Assembly (NCBI GenBank): GCA_937949745.1 | Contig: CALECM010000055.1 | Coordinates: forward strand, 1-23,358 | Length of the DNA stretch: 23,358 bases | Direction: 5' to 3' | Origin: an uncultured Bacteroidales bacterium | GTDB lineage: Bacteria > Bacteroidota > Bacteroidia > Bacteroidales > WCHB1-69 | Shown here: positions 15,957-23,358 of the stretch, piece by piece | How positions within the stretch are numbered: position 1 is the first letter of the stretch | Layout of the letters: each line of letters starts with the position of its first letter | Made by a program: the position numbers and the translations under genes | The notes under the pieces: generated by a model | What the model saw: only the letters and a program-made list of their open reading frames with translations | What the model was told of the DNA's origin: nothing | The model's database searches: none

Positions 15957-17090
15957 ATGAAAAAACAGAAAAATAAAAAAAGAATACGTATCATGTGGAT
16001 TATTATATCAATTATAGCGGTTTTGGGAATTACCGTTATCATCTTTTTGAATTTGCCCCGTTTCGGAAGTCTTCCGCACGGAGAAAGAGTGGAAAAAATC
16101 AAAACGTCTGAAAATTATCGTGACGGATCGTTCCAAAATATACATGAAACCCGACAGATCACTTCCGATAAAAGTTTTCTTTCGACTGCCTTTGAATTTT
16201 TATTCGGGAAAAAAGAACGCCTGCGTCCGGAAACGGAATTACCTTCCGTGAAGACCGACCTATGGGAATTGAACCGGAATGAAAACGTACTGATATGGTT
16301 CGGGCACTCCTCTTATCTGATCCAAATCGATGGAAAACGAATATTAGTCGACCCCGTACTCAGCGGCGCAGCTTCTCCAGTTTCGTTTTTCAATAAACCG
16401 TTTAAAGGCACAAATGTGTACAAACCCGAAGATATTCCCGATATAGATTACCTGATCATCTCTCACGATCATTGGGATCATCTGGATTATAAGACGGTGA
16501 TGAAACTAAAAGATCGTACCGGGAAAATCATTTGTGGTTTGGGTGTCGGAGAACATTTTGAATATTGGGGATTCGATAAGAACCGTGTGGTGGAACTTAA
16601 CTGGAATGAAAACGCGGAAATCGGGGATGGTTTTAAAATCTATTGTCTGCCTTCACGCCATTTTTCAGGACGGAGTTTATTTCCTAACCGGTCGTTATGG
16701 GCTTCCTATTTAATAGAAACACCATCACGGAAAATTTATATCGGAGGCGATGGCGGATATGATTCCCATTTTGCGGAAATCGGGAAACAATTTAAGGATA
16801 TCGATCTTGCGATACTGGAAAACGGACAATATAACGAAGACTGGAAATATATCCATTTGTTACCGGAACAGATCGTGCAGGCGTTCCGGGATCTGAATGC
16901 GAAAAAACTGTTTACCGTCCATCATTCTAAATTCGCCCTGGGTTACCACCCCTGGGATGAGCCGGTAAAGAACATCTCCGCGTTTGCGGAAAAAGATTCC
17001 CTGAATCTGCTTCTGCCCATGATCGGCGAAAAAATAAACTTGCAAGATACAACTTACAACATCCGTAAATGGTGGGAAGCAATAAAATAA
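15957..17090 (+). CDS. Membrane-anchored metallo-beta-lactamase-fold hydrolase (UlaG/NAPE-PLD-like)
   Basis: This 377-residue protein starts at the ATG at 15957. An in-frame ATG at 15900 would add 19 polar residues that look unlike the family. A basic N-terminus (MKKQKNKKRIRIMW) leads into one transmembrane helix at about 13-33, so the catalytic domain should face the periplasm. The metal site is SHDHWDH at 169-175 (His170, His172, Asp174, His175). Later ligands are likely the His in SRHFSG, the Asp in GGDGGYD and the His in VHHSKF. GHSSYLIQIDGKRILVDPVL at about 116-135 is typical of the NAPE-PLD/RomA-like branch, often linked to lipid or lactone substrates. It is followed after 5 nt by the TIP30-like gene, so the two form an operon opposite the TetR gene. 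Confidence 0.82.
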   Translation: MKKQKNKKRIRIMWIIISIIAVLGITVIIFLNLPRFGSLPHGERVEKIKTSENYRDGSFQNIHETRQITSDKSFLSTAFEFLFGKKERLRPETELPSVKTDLWELNRNENVLIWFGHSSYLIQIDGKRILVDPVLSGAASPVSFFNKPFKGTNVYKPEDIPDIDYLIISHDHWDHLDYKTVMKLKDRTGKIICGLGVGEHFEYWGFDKNRVVELNWNENAEIGDGFKIYCLPSRHFSGRSLFPNRSLWASYLIETPSRKIYIGGDGGYDSHFAEIGKQFKDIDLAILENGQYNEDWKYIHLLPEQIVQAFRDLNAKKLFTVHHSKFALGYHPWDEPVKNISAFAEKDSLNLLLPMIGEKINLQDTTYNIRKWWEAIK

Positions 17091-17095
17091 AAAAT

Positions 17096-17752
17096 ATGAA
17101 AAAAGCTATTGTATACGGAGCCAGCGGACTGGTCGGGTCTTATATTCTCGAAACCTTATTGAATAGTCCCGATTATGAACAGATCATAGCCGTTGTCCGG
17201 AAAGATTTGAATATCCGGCATGCCAAATTACTGACGTTGGCGGGCGACTTTTCTTCTTTACCTGATCTGACGAAAGGAATTGCAGTGGATGAGGTATATA
17301 TTGCACTCGGTACCACGAGAAAGAAAACACCGGATCAAAAAGAGTATTACCGGATCGACCATGATTACCCGGTTTTAGCGGCAAAATCGGCCAAAGAGAA
17401 TGGCGCCAAAACCGTCTTACTGGTTTCCTCTATCGGAGCCAATACCAAATCAAAAGCATTCTATACCAGAACCAAAGGAGAAACCGAACAGGATATTATA
17501 AACCTGGATTTTGACCATACCTGTATTTTCCGACCTTCCCTGATTTTAGGAAACCGAAAAGAAAAACGAATTATTGAGAAAACATTTATGGCTGTCTGGA
17601 AAGTCATTAATCCGGTATTATCCGGAAAAATGAATAAATACAAAGGAATTGAAGCAAAAAATATAGCCCGGGCCATGGTCGGCGCCGCAAATCATCCGGA
17701 TGGCAAAATGAAAATATTTTATTGGAAAGAGATGATGGATTTGCAATCGTGA
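17096..17752 (+). CDS. TIP30/HTATIP2-like NAD(P)-binding protein
   Basis: This 218-residue protein has an atypical short-chain-dehydrogenase Rossmann fold. The dinucleotide motif GASGLVGS lies at 8-15, directly after the first beta strand. The Y-x3-K-type active site is represented by FYTRTKGETEQDI. GTTRKKTPDQKEYYRIDHDY is typical of the bacterial TIP30-like group. The start is ATG 17096, five bases after the stop of the MBL-fold gene. An upstream in-frame ATG at 17069 lies inside that gene and adds unrelated residues. The substrate is unknown. Co-transcription with the MBL-fold hydrolase and control by the TetR protein are inferred from layout. Confidence 0.82.
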   Translation: MKKAIVYGASGLVGSYILETLLNSPDYEQIIAVVRKDLNIRHAKLLTLAGDFSSLPDLTKGIAVDEVYIALGTTRKKTPDQKEYYRIDHDYPVLAAKSAKENGAKTVLLVSSIGANTKSKAFYTRTKGETEQDIINLDFDHTCIFRPSLILGNRKEKRIIEKTFMAVWKVINPVLSGKMNKYKGIEAKNIARAMVGAANHPDGKMKIFYWKEMMDLQS

Positions 17753-17915
17753 AAATTATACTGTTCCGTTGCCGGATATTTTCCTGATAATTATTTGATT
17801 TTCTATTAAATGAGAGACAAGATAGAAATGATCATGACGACAACCTGTGAATTAACGGCTTTTATCGTTAGTTTTGAATACGGCAGATGAAATAGTTGCC
17901 GGTTACCGGTCCTTA

Positions 17916-18431
17916 CTATTGCAGGTTTGCAAATTTTTGTTGTTTTGAAAGTCCGGCTATCGTCTTTGCTATTCTATCCACTTTCGTTTTATCTGTTTTT
18001 GCAGCATATATCCACTTCACATATTTTTGTTGTTCATTTTCGTTAAGTGAATTAAAAAATGTTAATGCTTCGGGGGTATCCTGCAAACATAACCATAACT
18101 CTGCGGGAATTTCGAACGGATCGTTATCGGCATATAAAATAAGGTGCACATAATCGCCGGCTTCTTTTTTAATTTTCTTTCTGATTTCAGCTTTTACCGA
18201 CAGGAATAGTTTCCCGGTTCCTTTTACTGTCGGCATCAAATGGTAATTGCTGATTTCATAGCCGTCAATAGTGCCTTTTACTTTTACCCAGCCGAAATGA
18301 GATTTTTTGTCAGGTAAAATTTCGGGAATGATCGTATAGGTCCAACCACTTTTACCGGGAAATTTTTCCAGCAAATACTCTCTATTGACCAATGGTTTTT
18401 CACTCATATTATTTCTACTTTTTTCTGCCAT
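17916..18431 (-). CDS. YdeI/OmdA-family protein with DUF1905 domain
   Basis: This 171-residue protein has an N-terminal beta-rich DUF1905 domain (about 28-105; FGWVKVKGTIDGYEISNYHL and a later DYVHLILYAD are typical). A C-terminal helical OmdA/YdeI segment follows (about 110-170), with PAELWLCL, FNSLNENEQQKYVKWI and KTKVDRIAKTI. The A-F-x-x-L-x-x-x-x-[QR]-x-x-Y-x-x-W-I signature is clear. Related proteins have been linked to resistance to envelope stress and bacteriocins in some species, but no biochemical activity is established. An alternative start at 18407 (MSEKPLV) would drop eight residues and is also plausible. It is a single gene, convergent with the TIP30-like gene. Confidence 0.75.
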   Translation of the reverse strand: MAEKSRNNMSEKPLVNREYLLEKFPGKSGWTYTIIPEILPDKKSHFGWVKVKGTIDGYEISNYHLMPTVKGTGKLFLSVKAEIRKKIKKEAGDYVHLILYADNDPFEIPAELWLCLQDTPEALTFFNSLNENEQQKYVKWIYAAKTDKTKVDRIAKTIAGLSKQQKFANLQ

Positions 18432-18755
18432 AGCATATTATTCTTATTATCAATTGTAATATGAATATGTGTGGATATTTTACGTTCCAATTCCCCTATT
18501 TATACTGCAGAAAAGGTATGGTATGATAAAAATCCCTCCTTAATTGGTTAAATTACCATGCAACAAAAATAAATATTATTTCTCCCTCAGATAAGTCTTA
18601 TGAAATAAATTTCCAAAAGTATGGAACTTTCCCACATAAATCGGAAAAGGTATTCAGTATAATCCAATGAACGGTCAAAAGTCATTTACAAATACAGAGA
18701 TCCGAATGACGAAAAATATATCCCGCAATTCAAATATTTTTGCCGGTTAAAGTGG
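18432..18755. other. Noncoding stretch between the YdeI-family gene and the EamA gene
   Basis: About 320 nt separate the two divergent genes. I see no ORF, RNA gene or repeat here. The only supported element is the -7 box immediately downstream. The promoter for the YdeI-family gene must lie in this stretch, but no TAnnTTTG match was found close to its start. Confidence 0.4.
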
Positions 18756-18763
18756 TATCTTTG
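18756..18763 (+). promoter_or_regulatory. -7 box directly before the EamA gene
   Basis: TATCTTTG ends 16 nt before the ATG at 18780, so the mRNA leader should be only about 10 nt. This supports the chosen start and suggests near-leaderless translation. Confidence 0.55.
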
Positions 18764-18779
18764 CTGCCAATTTTACACC

Positions 18780-19706
18780 ATGAACCCAAAGGCTAAAGGA
18801 TATATACTGGCTACCATTGCTGCCGCTACTTACGGGATGAATCCTCTTTTCGCGCTTCCGCTATATAAACATGGAATGGATCCCGATTCGGTACTTTTTT
18901 TCCGATATCTTATCGCAATTCCTATTTTGGGCGTAATGATCAAAGCGCGCGGACGTAACCTCAAAATCAGGCGGAAAGAACTTCTGCCACTTATGGCCAT
19001 GGGATTACTGGTCGCTTTGTCTTCGCTGACGCTTTTTCAGAGTTACACTTACATGGAGGCCGGAATCGCTTCCAGTTTATTGTTTGTTTACCCGATTATG
19101 GTTGCCCTGATCATGACCTTTGTTTTCCGGGAAAAAATCACTTTGCTGACAGTACTTTGCATCTTAATGGCTCTCGGAGGGATTGCGCTGCTTTATCAAA
19201 GTAGCGACGGCGCGGCGCTAAGTCTCACCGGAACGCTGCTTGTGATGACCTCGGCTTTATCGTATGCCATCTATATCGTGGGTGTGAACCGTCCTATATT
19301 TAAGGATGTTGCCACACTCAAAATCACATTTTACGTTTTAGTGTTCGGATTATCCCTGTTTCTGGTAAGAGTGGATTTCGGGACAAGCCTTGTACTTCCC
19401 GGACAATGGTACCTGTGGTTCAATCTCATTGCTCTGGCGATTTTCCCGACGGTCATATCATTTCTCTGCACCACCAGCGCCATTCAGTATATCGGGTCCA
19501 CTCCCACCGCAATACTCGGTGCACTTGAACCCGTCACGGCTGTATTTTTCGGTGTAACGGTTTTCGGGGAATCGCTGACTTTGCGGATTGTCGCGGGCAT
19601 CCTGTTGATCATCCTGGCGGTAACCCTTATTATCGCGGGAAGTAATCTCAAATCCTACATGGTCCGCTTCCGGAAATTATTCCCGAAGCTTCCGGCGAAG
19701 AAATAG
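18780..19706 (+). CDS. EamA-family (DMT superfamily) transporter
   Basis: This 308-residue inner-membrane protein has about ten hydrophobic segments in two five-helix EamA repeats (about 5-140 and 150-290). Family landmarks include an N-terminal helix with ATIAAATYGMNPLFALPLYK and the segment SLTLFQSYTYMEAGIASSLL ending the first repeat. In the second repeat, YIGSTPTAILGALEPVTAVF is followed by FGESLT and a last helix. Such carriers export amino acids, nucleobases or other metabolites, and the substrate cannot be read here. The tail is basic (VRFRKLFPKLPAKK), consistent with a cytoplasmic C-terminus. It is a single gene with a very short leader, ending convergent with the HxlR gene. Confidence 0.88.
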   Translation: MNPKAKGYILATIAAATYGMNPLFALPLYKHGMDPDSVLFFRYLIAIPILGVMIKARGRNLKIRRKELLPLMAMGLLVALSSLTLFQSYTYMEAGIASSLLFVYPIMVALIMTFVFREKITLLTVLCILMALGGIALLYQSSDGAALSLTGTLLVMTSALSYAIYIVGVNRPIFKDVATLKITFYVLVFGLSLFLVRVDFGTSLVLPGQWYLWFNLIALAIFPTVISFLCTTSAIQYIGSTPTAILGALEPVTAVFFGVTVFGESLTLRIVAGILLIILAVTLIIAGSNLKSYMVRFRKLFPKLPAKK

Positions 19707-19761
19707 ACATACGCGGTAAAACTACAAACTCCCATTCTTTAGGTAACCGGCAGGAGAAATA

Positions 19762-20118
19762 TCATTGCAGACGTTGTGCCAATATTTTTTCCATTTCAGG
19801 ACGAAAATGGTTTCCCCATTCCTCAATTTGCCTGATGATCGGTATTAAAGTTTTTCCGGTTTCTGTAATGGAATATTCGGAATGAGGCGGTAATTCGGCA
19901 AAAATTTTCTTTTTTATCATGCCATGGGTTTCCAGTTCTTTGAGTTGCTGGTCTATAACCCGCGGGCTCGCGTCGGTAAAATGCCGGTGAAGCTCGCTCG
20001 GACGCATCTGCTTTTGATTTAATTCCAACAAAATACAGCTTTTCCATTTTCCGCCCATTACTTCCATTGTAATTTTGACGCCGCATTCAATATCAAATGG
20101 TATTTTCTTTTCATACAT
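19762..20118 (-). CDS. HxlR-family transcriptional regulator
   Basis: This 118-residue winged-helix regulator has the family N-terminus IECGVKITMEVMGGKWKSCI, where Cys12 is the conserved and often redox-sensitive cysteine. The recognition region is MRPSELHRHFTDASPRVIDQ, then QLKELETHGMIKK. The wing is followed by EYSITETGKTLIPI. The length is typical. It is divergent from the arginase-family gene, with repeated AAAGATA half-sites and a 12-bp palindrome in the shared 138-nt gap. It probably controls itself and that gene. The signal is unknown. Confidence 0.9.
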   Translation of the reverse strand: MYEKKIPFDIECGVKITMEVMGGKWKSCILLELNQKQMRPSELHRHFTDASPRVIDQQLKELETHGMIKKKIFAELPPHSEYSITETGKTLIPIIRQIEEWGNHFRPEMEKILAQRLQ

Positions 20119-20136
20119 AGATATTCATGTTTTTCA

Positions 20137-20162
20137 CAAAGATAGTATATCTTTCAAAGATA
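20137..20162. promoter_or_regulatory. Cluster of AAAGATA half-sites with hxlR -7 box
   Basis: AAAGATA (20138-20144), its inverse TATCTTT (20148-20154) and AAAGATA again (20156-20162) form two adjoining inverted repeats with spacers of 3 and 1 nt. On the minus strand 20144-20137 reads TATCTTTG, a -7 box 19 nt before the HxlR start. A dimeric regulator bound here would cover its own promoter. Confidence 0.45.
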
Positions 20163-20170
20163 AGTATATG

Positions 20171-20182
20171 GATAAATTTATC
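20171..20182. promoter_or_regulatory. 12-bp palindrome between hxlR-type and arginase-family genes
   Basis: GATAAATTTATC is a perfect palindrome, and GGATAAATT recurs as a direct repeat at 20170 and 20189. It lies about 50 nt upstream of the arginase-family -7 box and is a second operator candidate. AT-rich palindromes of this size can arise by chance, so confidence is low. Confidence 0.3.
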
Positions 20183-20229
20183 AGTATAGGATAAATTCCG
20201 CAATAGTGGTTTAAAAAGATCAAATCATA

Positions 20230-20237
20230 TACCTTTG
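20230..20237 (+). promoter_or_regulatory. -7 box of the arginase-family gene
   Basis: TACCTTTG ends 19 nt before the ATG at 20257, giving a leader of about 13 nt. This placement favours the upstream start, which includes the signal-like N-terminus, over the internal ATG at 20341. Confidence 0.55.
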
Positions 20238-20256
20238 TATTTCATAATAAATTAAA

Positions 20257-21222
20257 ATGAAGCGGAAAATTTTACTATCTATAACCATACTTGTTCATAT
20301 TTCTAGTTTAAATGGACAGGAAAACAAATCAAATCATCCTATGACAGAAAATAAATCAACTTTACGGCTTATTTATCCTCAATGGCAGGGAGGCGGTACC
20401 ATTGCCGATTTCATCCCGGAACTTCCGGCTGAAGATGCCTACAAAGGTTACTATCTGGGTTCACAATTATTGAAGATGCTTGCTCCGCGAAGCAATCAGG
20501 AAACAATGGAAGTCCCCGTATCTTTGGATATAAACGACAGAGCCATGGAAAAAGGTATTATCTCGTACAGGGCTATTTTAAGACAATCCAAAGCCGCTTT
20601 GGATATCCTTAGGAAAAATAATCCCGACCGCATCGTAACATTGGGCGGAGAATGCTCGGTAAGTGTGGTACCGTTCACTTATTTAGCGGAAAAATATGCC
20701 GGTGATGTCGCCATTGTCTGGATCGATGCGCATCCTGATCTTAATCTACCCGGCGAAGGCCACAAAGGTTATCATGCAATGGCTTTGACCGCATGTATGG
20801 GAATGGGCGATGAAGAGATGATGGATCTTCTTCCCGCAAAAGTAGAAGCATCCAATGTATTACTTGTCGGACTGCGGGCCTGGGAAACGGAAGGCGGCAC
20901 ACAGGAACGGCAAAAAGAATTAGGCATAAAACATTTGTCGCCTGCTGAAGTTGCCGGTAATAGTTCAGGGGTCATTCAATGGCTGAAAGGTACGGGGATG
21001 TCCAAAGTTCTTGTTCACTTCGATTTAGACGTGATAGATCCGCAGGAAATGATATCGGCTGTCGGCACAGACCCTGACGGCATGAAGATAGATGAAGTGG
21101 TGAGAGTGATTCAGGATATTTCAAACCACTTTGATTTGGCAGGACTTACTATTGCCGAACCTATGCCGCGTGTTGCCATAAAAATTAAAAATATGCTGGA
21201 TGAATTGCCTTTATTGAAATAG
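20257..21222 (+). CDS. Arginase/agmatinase-family enzyme with signal-like N-terminus
   Basis: This 321-residue ureohydrolase-fold protein would hydrolyse a guanidino compound using two Mn ions. DAHPD at 157-161 and FDLDVIDP at 255-262 supply the Asp/His ligands. A further His at about 173 (KGYHAM) and Glu301 (AEPMPR) sit at family positions. The first ligand motif, usually GGxHS, reads GGECS at 130-134, so Cys replaces the metal-binding His. This may change metal content or mark a subfamily. Residues 1-21 (MKRKILLSITILVHISSLNG then Q) look like a signal peptide, unusual for this normally cytosolic family. The promoter position supports this start. The internal ATG at 20341 would give a cytosolic form. 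Substrate is unknown. Confidence 0.78.
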   Translation: MKRKILLSITILVHISSLNGQENKSNHPMTENKSTLRLIYPQWQGGGTIADFIPELPAEDAYKGYYLGSQLLKMLAPRSNQETMEVPVSLDINDRAMEKGIISYRAILRQSKAALDILRKNNPDRIVTLGGECSVSVVPFTYLAEKYAGDVAIVWIDAHPDLNLPGEGHKGYHAMALTACMGMGDEEMMDLLPAKVEASNVLLVGLRAWETEGGTQERQKELGIKHLSPAEVAGNSSGVIQWLKGTGMSKVLVHFDLDVIDPQEMISAVGTDPDGMKIDEVVRVIQDISNHFDLAGLTIAEPMPRVAIKIKNMLDELPLLK

Positions 21223-21241
21223 GAATAGGATATATTATTAA

Positions 21242-21255
21242 GTGAAAATTTTCAC
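21242..21255. repeat. 14-bp perfect palindrome between convergent genes
   Basis: GTGAAAATTTTCAC lies in the 70-nt gap between the arginase-family gene and the minus-strand EamA gene. It could form a short hairpin and act as a weak bidirectional terminator, but no long T run follows it on either strand. Confidence 0.3.
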
Positions 21256-21292
21256 GGATAATCTTGATATATAAGAATTTTCCCACTCAATA

Positions 21293-22219
21293 TCAACTAT
21301 TTACTTTTCTCTTTCTTCCGATCATCATCACACTGATTAAAATCACAATCAACCCTGCGATTTGGACAATAGTGACATTTTCGTGTCCGAAGGTAACACC
21401 GAGGAAAACGGCGATAAAAGGATTGACATACGCATGCGTAGCTACTTCCGTGGCGGGGCGTACTTTCAGGAGCCATACATAAGCGGTATAGGCAAGTATT
21501 GATCCGAAAATGATAAGGTAAATAAGAGACAGCCACGACGATAAAGGGACAAGAGTGAGATCCGTGTGGATATCTCCTGAAACAAAAGAACATATCCAGA
21601 AAGCGGCGCTGGCAAAAAGCATTTGCCAGGCAGAACCGGCAAATGCATACACATTTTCTTCTTTGGAAGAACGATATTTAGCATAAAGAGTTCCCAATGC
21701 CCATGAAATGCAACCGAAAATCAGCAGGATTACGCCGTATTCGCTATGGGGCTGAAGTGCACTGATTTTTAATTGTTCCATATAAAGCATTAAAACACCC
21801 AGAAATCCGGTGATTACTCCTATTATCACAAAAGGATTCCGGAAATTCTTTTTCCACATGGGTACATCCAGCGCCATAATCCATATTGCTGTGGAAGCTG
21901 CAATAATAGCCACGAGACTGCTGCTTAAATAACGTTGTGCCAGCATGACCACAGCCATATCTACAAAAAGAAGTACGATTCCGCTGATCGCGGATTTCTT
22001 AATGAGACTTTTCTTGAAAATCGGTTCTTTCCTTTTGTAGCAAAGGCCAAGCAGTATCAGTCCGGCGGCAGTAAAACGTAAAGCTCCCAGCAGGAAGGGC
22101 GGAAATCCTTTCAGCGCCACTCCTATAAAAAAATAGGTGGAACCCCAGACCACATAAATAAGGAAATAGGCAATGATAATATCCCATTTCATTTTACTGT
22201 TACCGTCTGGATTTCCCAT
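21293..22219 (-). CDS. EamA-family (DMT superfamily) transporter coupled to a C-S lyase
   Basis: This 308-residue inner-membrane carrier has about ten hydrophobic segments. Landmarks are VVWGSTYFFIGVALKGFPPF at the first helix, typical of YdcZ/RhaT-like EamA exporters, and the late segment WLLKVRPATEVATHAYVNPF, then FLGVTFGHENVT. The start is set at ATG 22219, whose first base is the last base of the upstream stop (TAATG). A longer reading to 22276 would only copy the aminotransferase end. The coupling implies that the two products are made together: this protein may export the thiol, amino acid or keto product of the lyase. The tail is basic (GRKRKVNS). Confidence 0.87.
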   Translation of the reverse strand: MGNPDGNSKMKWDIIIAYFLIYVVWGSTYFFIGVALKGFPPFLLGALRFTAAGLILLGLCYKRKEPIFKKSLIKKSAISGIVLLFVDMAVVMLAQRYLSSSLVAIIAASTAIWIMALDVPMWKKNFRNPFVIIGVITGFLGVLMLYMEQLKISALQPHSEYGVILLIFGCISWALGTLYAKYRSSKEENVYAFAGSAWQMLFASAAFWICSFVSGDIHTDLTLVPLSSWLSLIYLIIFGSILAYTAYVWLLKVRPATEVATHAYVNPFIAVFLGVTFGHENVTIVQIAGLIVILISVMMIGRKRKVNS

Positions 22220-23358
22220 TATCCGAAAATATTTTTTATCGCAGTGAGTCCATCCGAAAGTAATTGCCGGGGACAAGCAATATTGAGGCGGATAAATCCT
22301 TCCCCGTTATCTCCGTATAAAGTACCTTCATTAACCCACACTTTTTCTTTCTCCAATAATAACTGGGCAATCCCGGAAGAAGGAATGCCTAAAGCCTTAC
22401 AGTCAATCCATACCAGATAGGTGGCTTCCAACGGTAAAACCTTAAGCCGGGGAAGATTCGTGTTGATAAAGGTTTTAAGAAATTGATAGTTTTGGTATAG
22501 ATATTCTTTTAACTGTATTAGCCATTCTTCTCCTTCGTCATACGCCGCTATGAGTGCTTCTATGGCGAATACGTTGATTTCGCATACTTCGTTTATGTTT
22601 AAAGCTTTATCTATTTTTCTACGGATTTCTTCATCCGGAGCTACGATATTGGCCACCTGGATACCTGCCAGGTTAAAAGTTTTACTGGGTGCTGTGCAGG
22701 TGACCGAATGTTGCAGAAAATCATGATTAAGGGAGGCAAAAGGAATATGTTCAAATCCCGGATGAACCAAGTCGCAATGTATCTCGTCGGAAATAATTTT
22801 AACCTGATGTTTTATACATATTTCACCTATACGGGTAAGTTCTTCGGCTGTCCACACCCGTCCTACCGGATTATGCGGATTGCAAAGCAGCATTACCCTG
22901 GCTTTGGGATCGGAAGCTTTTGCTTCGAGGTCATCGAAATCAATCGTGTAACAGCCGTTTTCATAGATAAGGTCATTGGAGACGGTTTCACACCCGTTAT
23001 TTCTTATGGAAGAGAAAAAGCAATTATAGACGGGTTCCTGCACAATTACTTTATCTCCGGGCGACGTCAGGGCCTTAATAACGGCGGAGAGCGCCGGAAC
23101 CACGCCGGTTGTATAGAGTATCCACTCTTTCCGGATATTAAAATCATAATGTTTTAAGAACCAGAAAATGAGCGCTTCGTAATAAGAATCCGGAACTTTA
23201 GCGTAACCGAATATTCCGTGCCGTACACGTTTTTCCAGTCTGTCAATGATGGGTTGAGCGGTACGGAAATCCATATCCGCCACCCACATCGGCAGGAGAA
23301 AATTATCAGGTTTTGAATCCCATTTGTACGAATTGCTTCCTCTTCTGGGAATTATTTC
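22219..23358 (-). CDS. PatB/MalY-type PLP-dependent C-S lyase (aminotransferase class I/II), 5' end outside window
   Basis: The frame continues past the right edge: 23 codons before the first in-window Met (at 23289) encode RRGSNSYKWD, then LLPMWVADMDF, matching the N-terminal R-x-x-[ST]-x-S-x-K-W-D and M-W-V-A-D-M-D-F motifs of PatB/MalY cystathionine beta-lyases. Other marks are YTTGVVPALSAVIKAL, LCNPHNPVGRVWT and ISDEIHCDLV, the last giving the Asp that binds the PLP ring nitrogen. SKTFNLAGIQ carries the Schiff-base Lys. The C-terminus has EGFIRLNIACPR with the carboxylate-binding Arg. The protein should cleave cystathionine or cysteine conjugates to thiol, pyruvate and ammonia. Perhaps 10-25 residues are missing. 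It is directly coupled to the EamA exporter by TAATG. Confidence 0.9.
   Translation of the reverse strand, partial: EIIPRRGSNSYKWDSKPDNFLLPMWVADMDFRTAQPIIDRLEKRVRHGIFGYAKVPDSYYEALIFWFLKHYDFNIRKEWILYTTGVVPALSAVIKALTSPGDKVIVQEPVYNCFFSSIRNNGCETVSNDLIYENGCYTIDFDDLEAKASDPKARVMLLCNPHNPVGRVWTAEELTRIGEICIKHQVKIISDEIHCDLVHPGFEHIPFASLNHDFLQHSVTCTAPSKTFNLAGIQVANIVAPDEEIRRKIDKALNINEVCEINVFAIEALIAAYDEGEEWLIQLKEYLYQNYQFLKTFINTNLPRLKVLPLEATYLVWIDCKALGIPSSGIAQLLLEKEKVWVNEGTLYGDNGEGFIRLNIACPRQLLSDGLTAIKNIFG

Noticed and set aside
22708..23157. 149-codon plus-strand ORF opposite the C-S lyase gene
   Set aside because: It is antisense to a well-supported aminotransferase and its translation has no recognisable domain.
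1..23358. CRISPR array or insertion sequence
   Set aside because: No regularly spaced repeats and no transposase-like ORF or terminal inverted repeats were seen on either strand.

Overview
The window looks like the chromosome of a Bacteroidota (Bacteroidales-type) bacterium. Boxes of the form TAnnTTTG, the -7 element of that phylum, sit close upstream of several genes. Starts mostly lack a Shine-Dalgarno sequence, some leaders appear to be only 10-20 nt, and the proteins read like Bacteroidales homologues. The genus cannot be set from the sequence alone.

Left edge (1-1742): the tail of an alpha/beta-hydrolase-like gene, a decayed fragment resembling the C-terminus of a bacterial PH-domain protein, an intact HSL-type esterase, about 400 nt without a gene, and the C-terminal remnant of a HEPN-domain gene. 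This reads as an eroded insertion zone.

Defence block (1795-11476, all + strand): hsdM and hsdS overlap by 8 nt. Two bases after hsdS comes an Abi_C-type abortive-infection gene, whose stop overlaps the hsdR start by 4 nt. Seven bases after hsdR comes a DUF262+DUF1524 protein of the GmrSD type IV restriction class, then, after 130 nt, a protein with a divergent RES-like (NAD+-degrading toxin fold) domain and an extra N-terminal domain. hsdM and hsdR look GC-richer, while the hsdS recognition domains and the three accessory genes look AT-rich. That suggests accessory effectors and target-recognition cassettes were inserted into a resident type I restriction-modification backbone. The RES-like protein, with no adjacent antitoxin, is the least explained component.

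Boundary (11477-11782): a complete Bacteroidota-type promoter faces right but has no ORF before a bidirectional terminator about 140 nt later. This is a candidate small RNA or the remains of an island edge.

Right part (11783-23358): ordinary genes. They are a stand-alone EF-G on the minus strand; a secreted alpha/beta hydrolase; a TetR regulator divergent from a metallo-beta-lactamase-fold hydrolase and a TIP30-like NAD(P)-binding protein, with a perfect 17-bp palindrome between them; a YdeI/DUF1905 protein; an EamA transporter; an HxlR regulator divergent from an arginase-family enzyme, with repeated half-sites between them; and a PatB/MalY-type C-S lyase cut by the right edge and coupled through TAATG to a second EamA exporter. 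No CRISPR array, insertion sequence, rRNA or tRNA was recognised.
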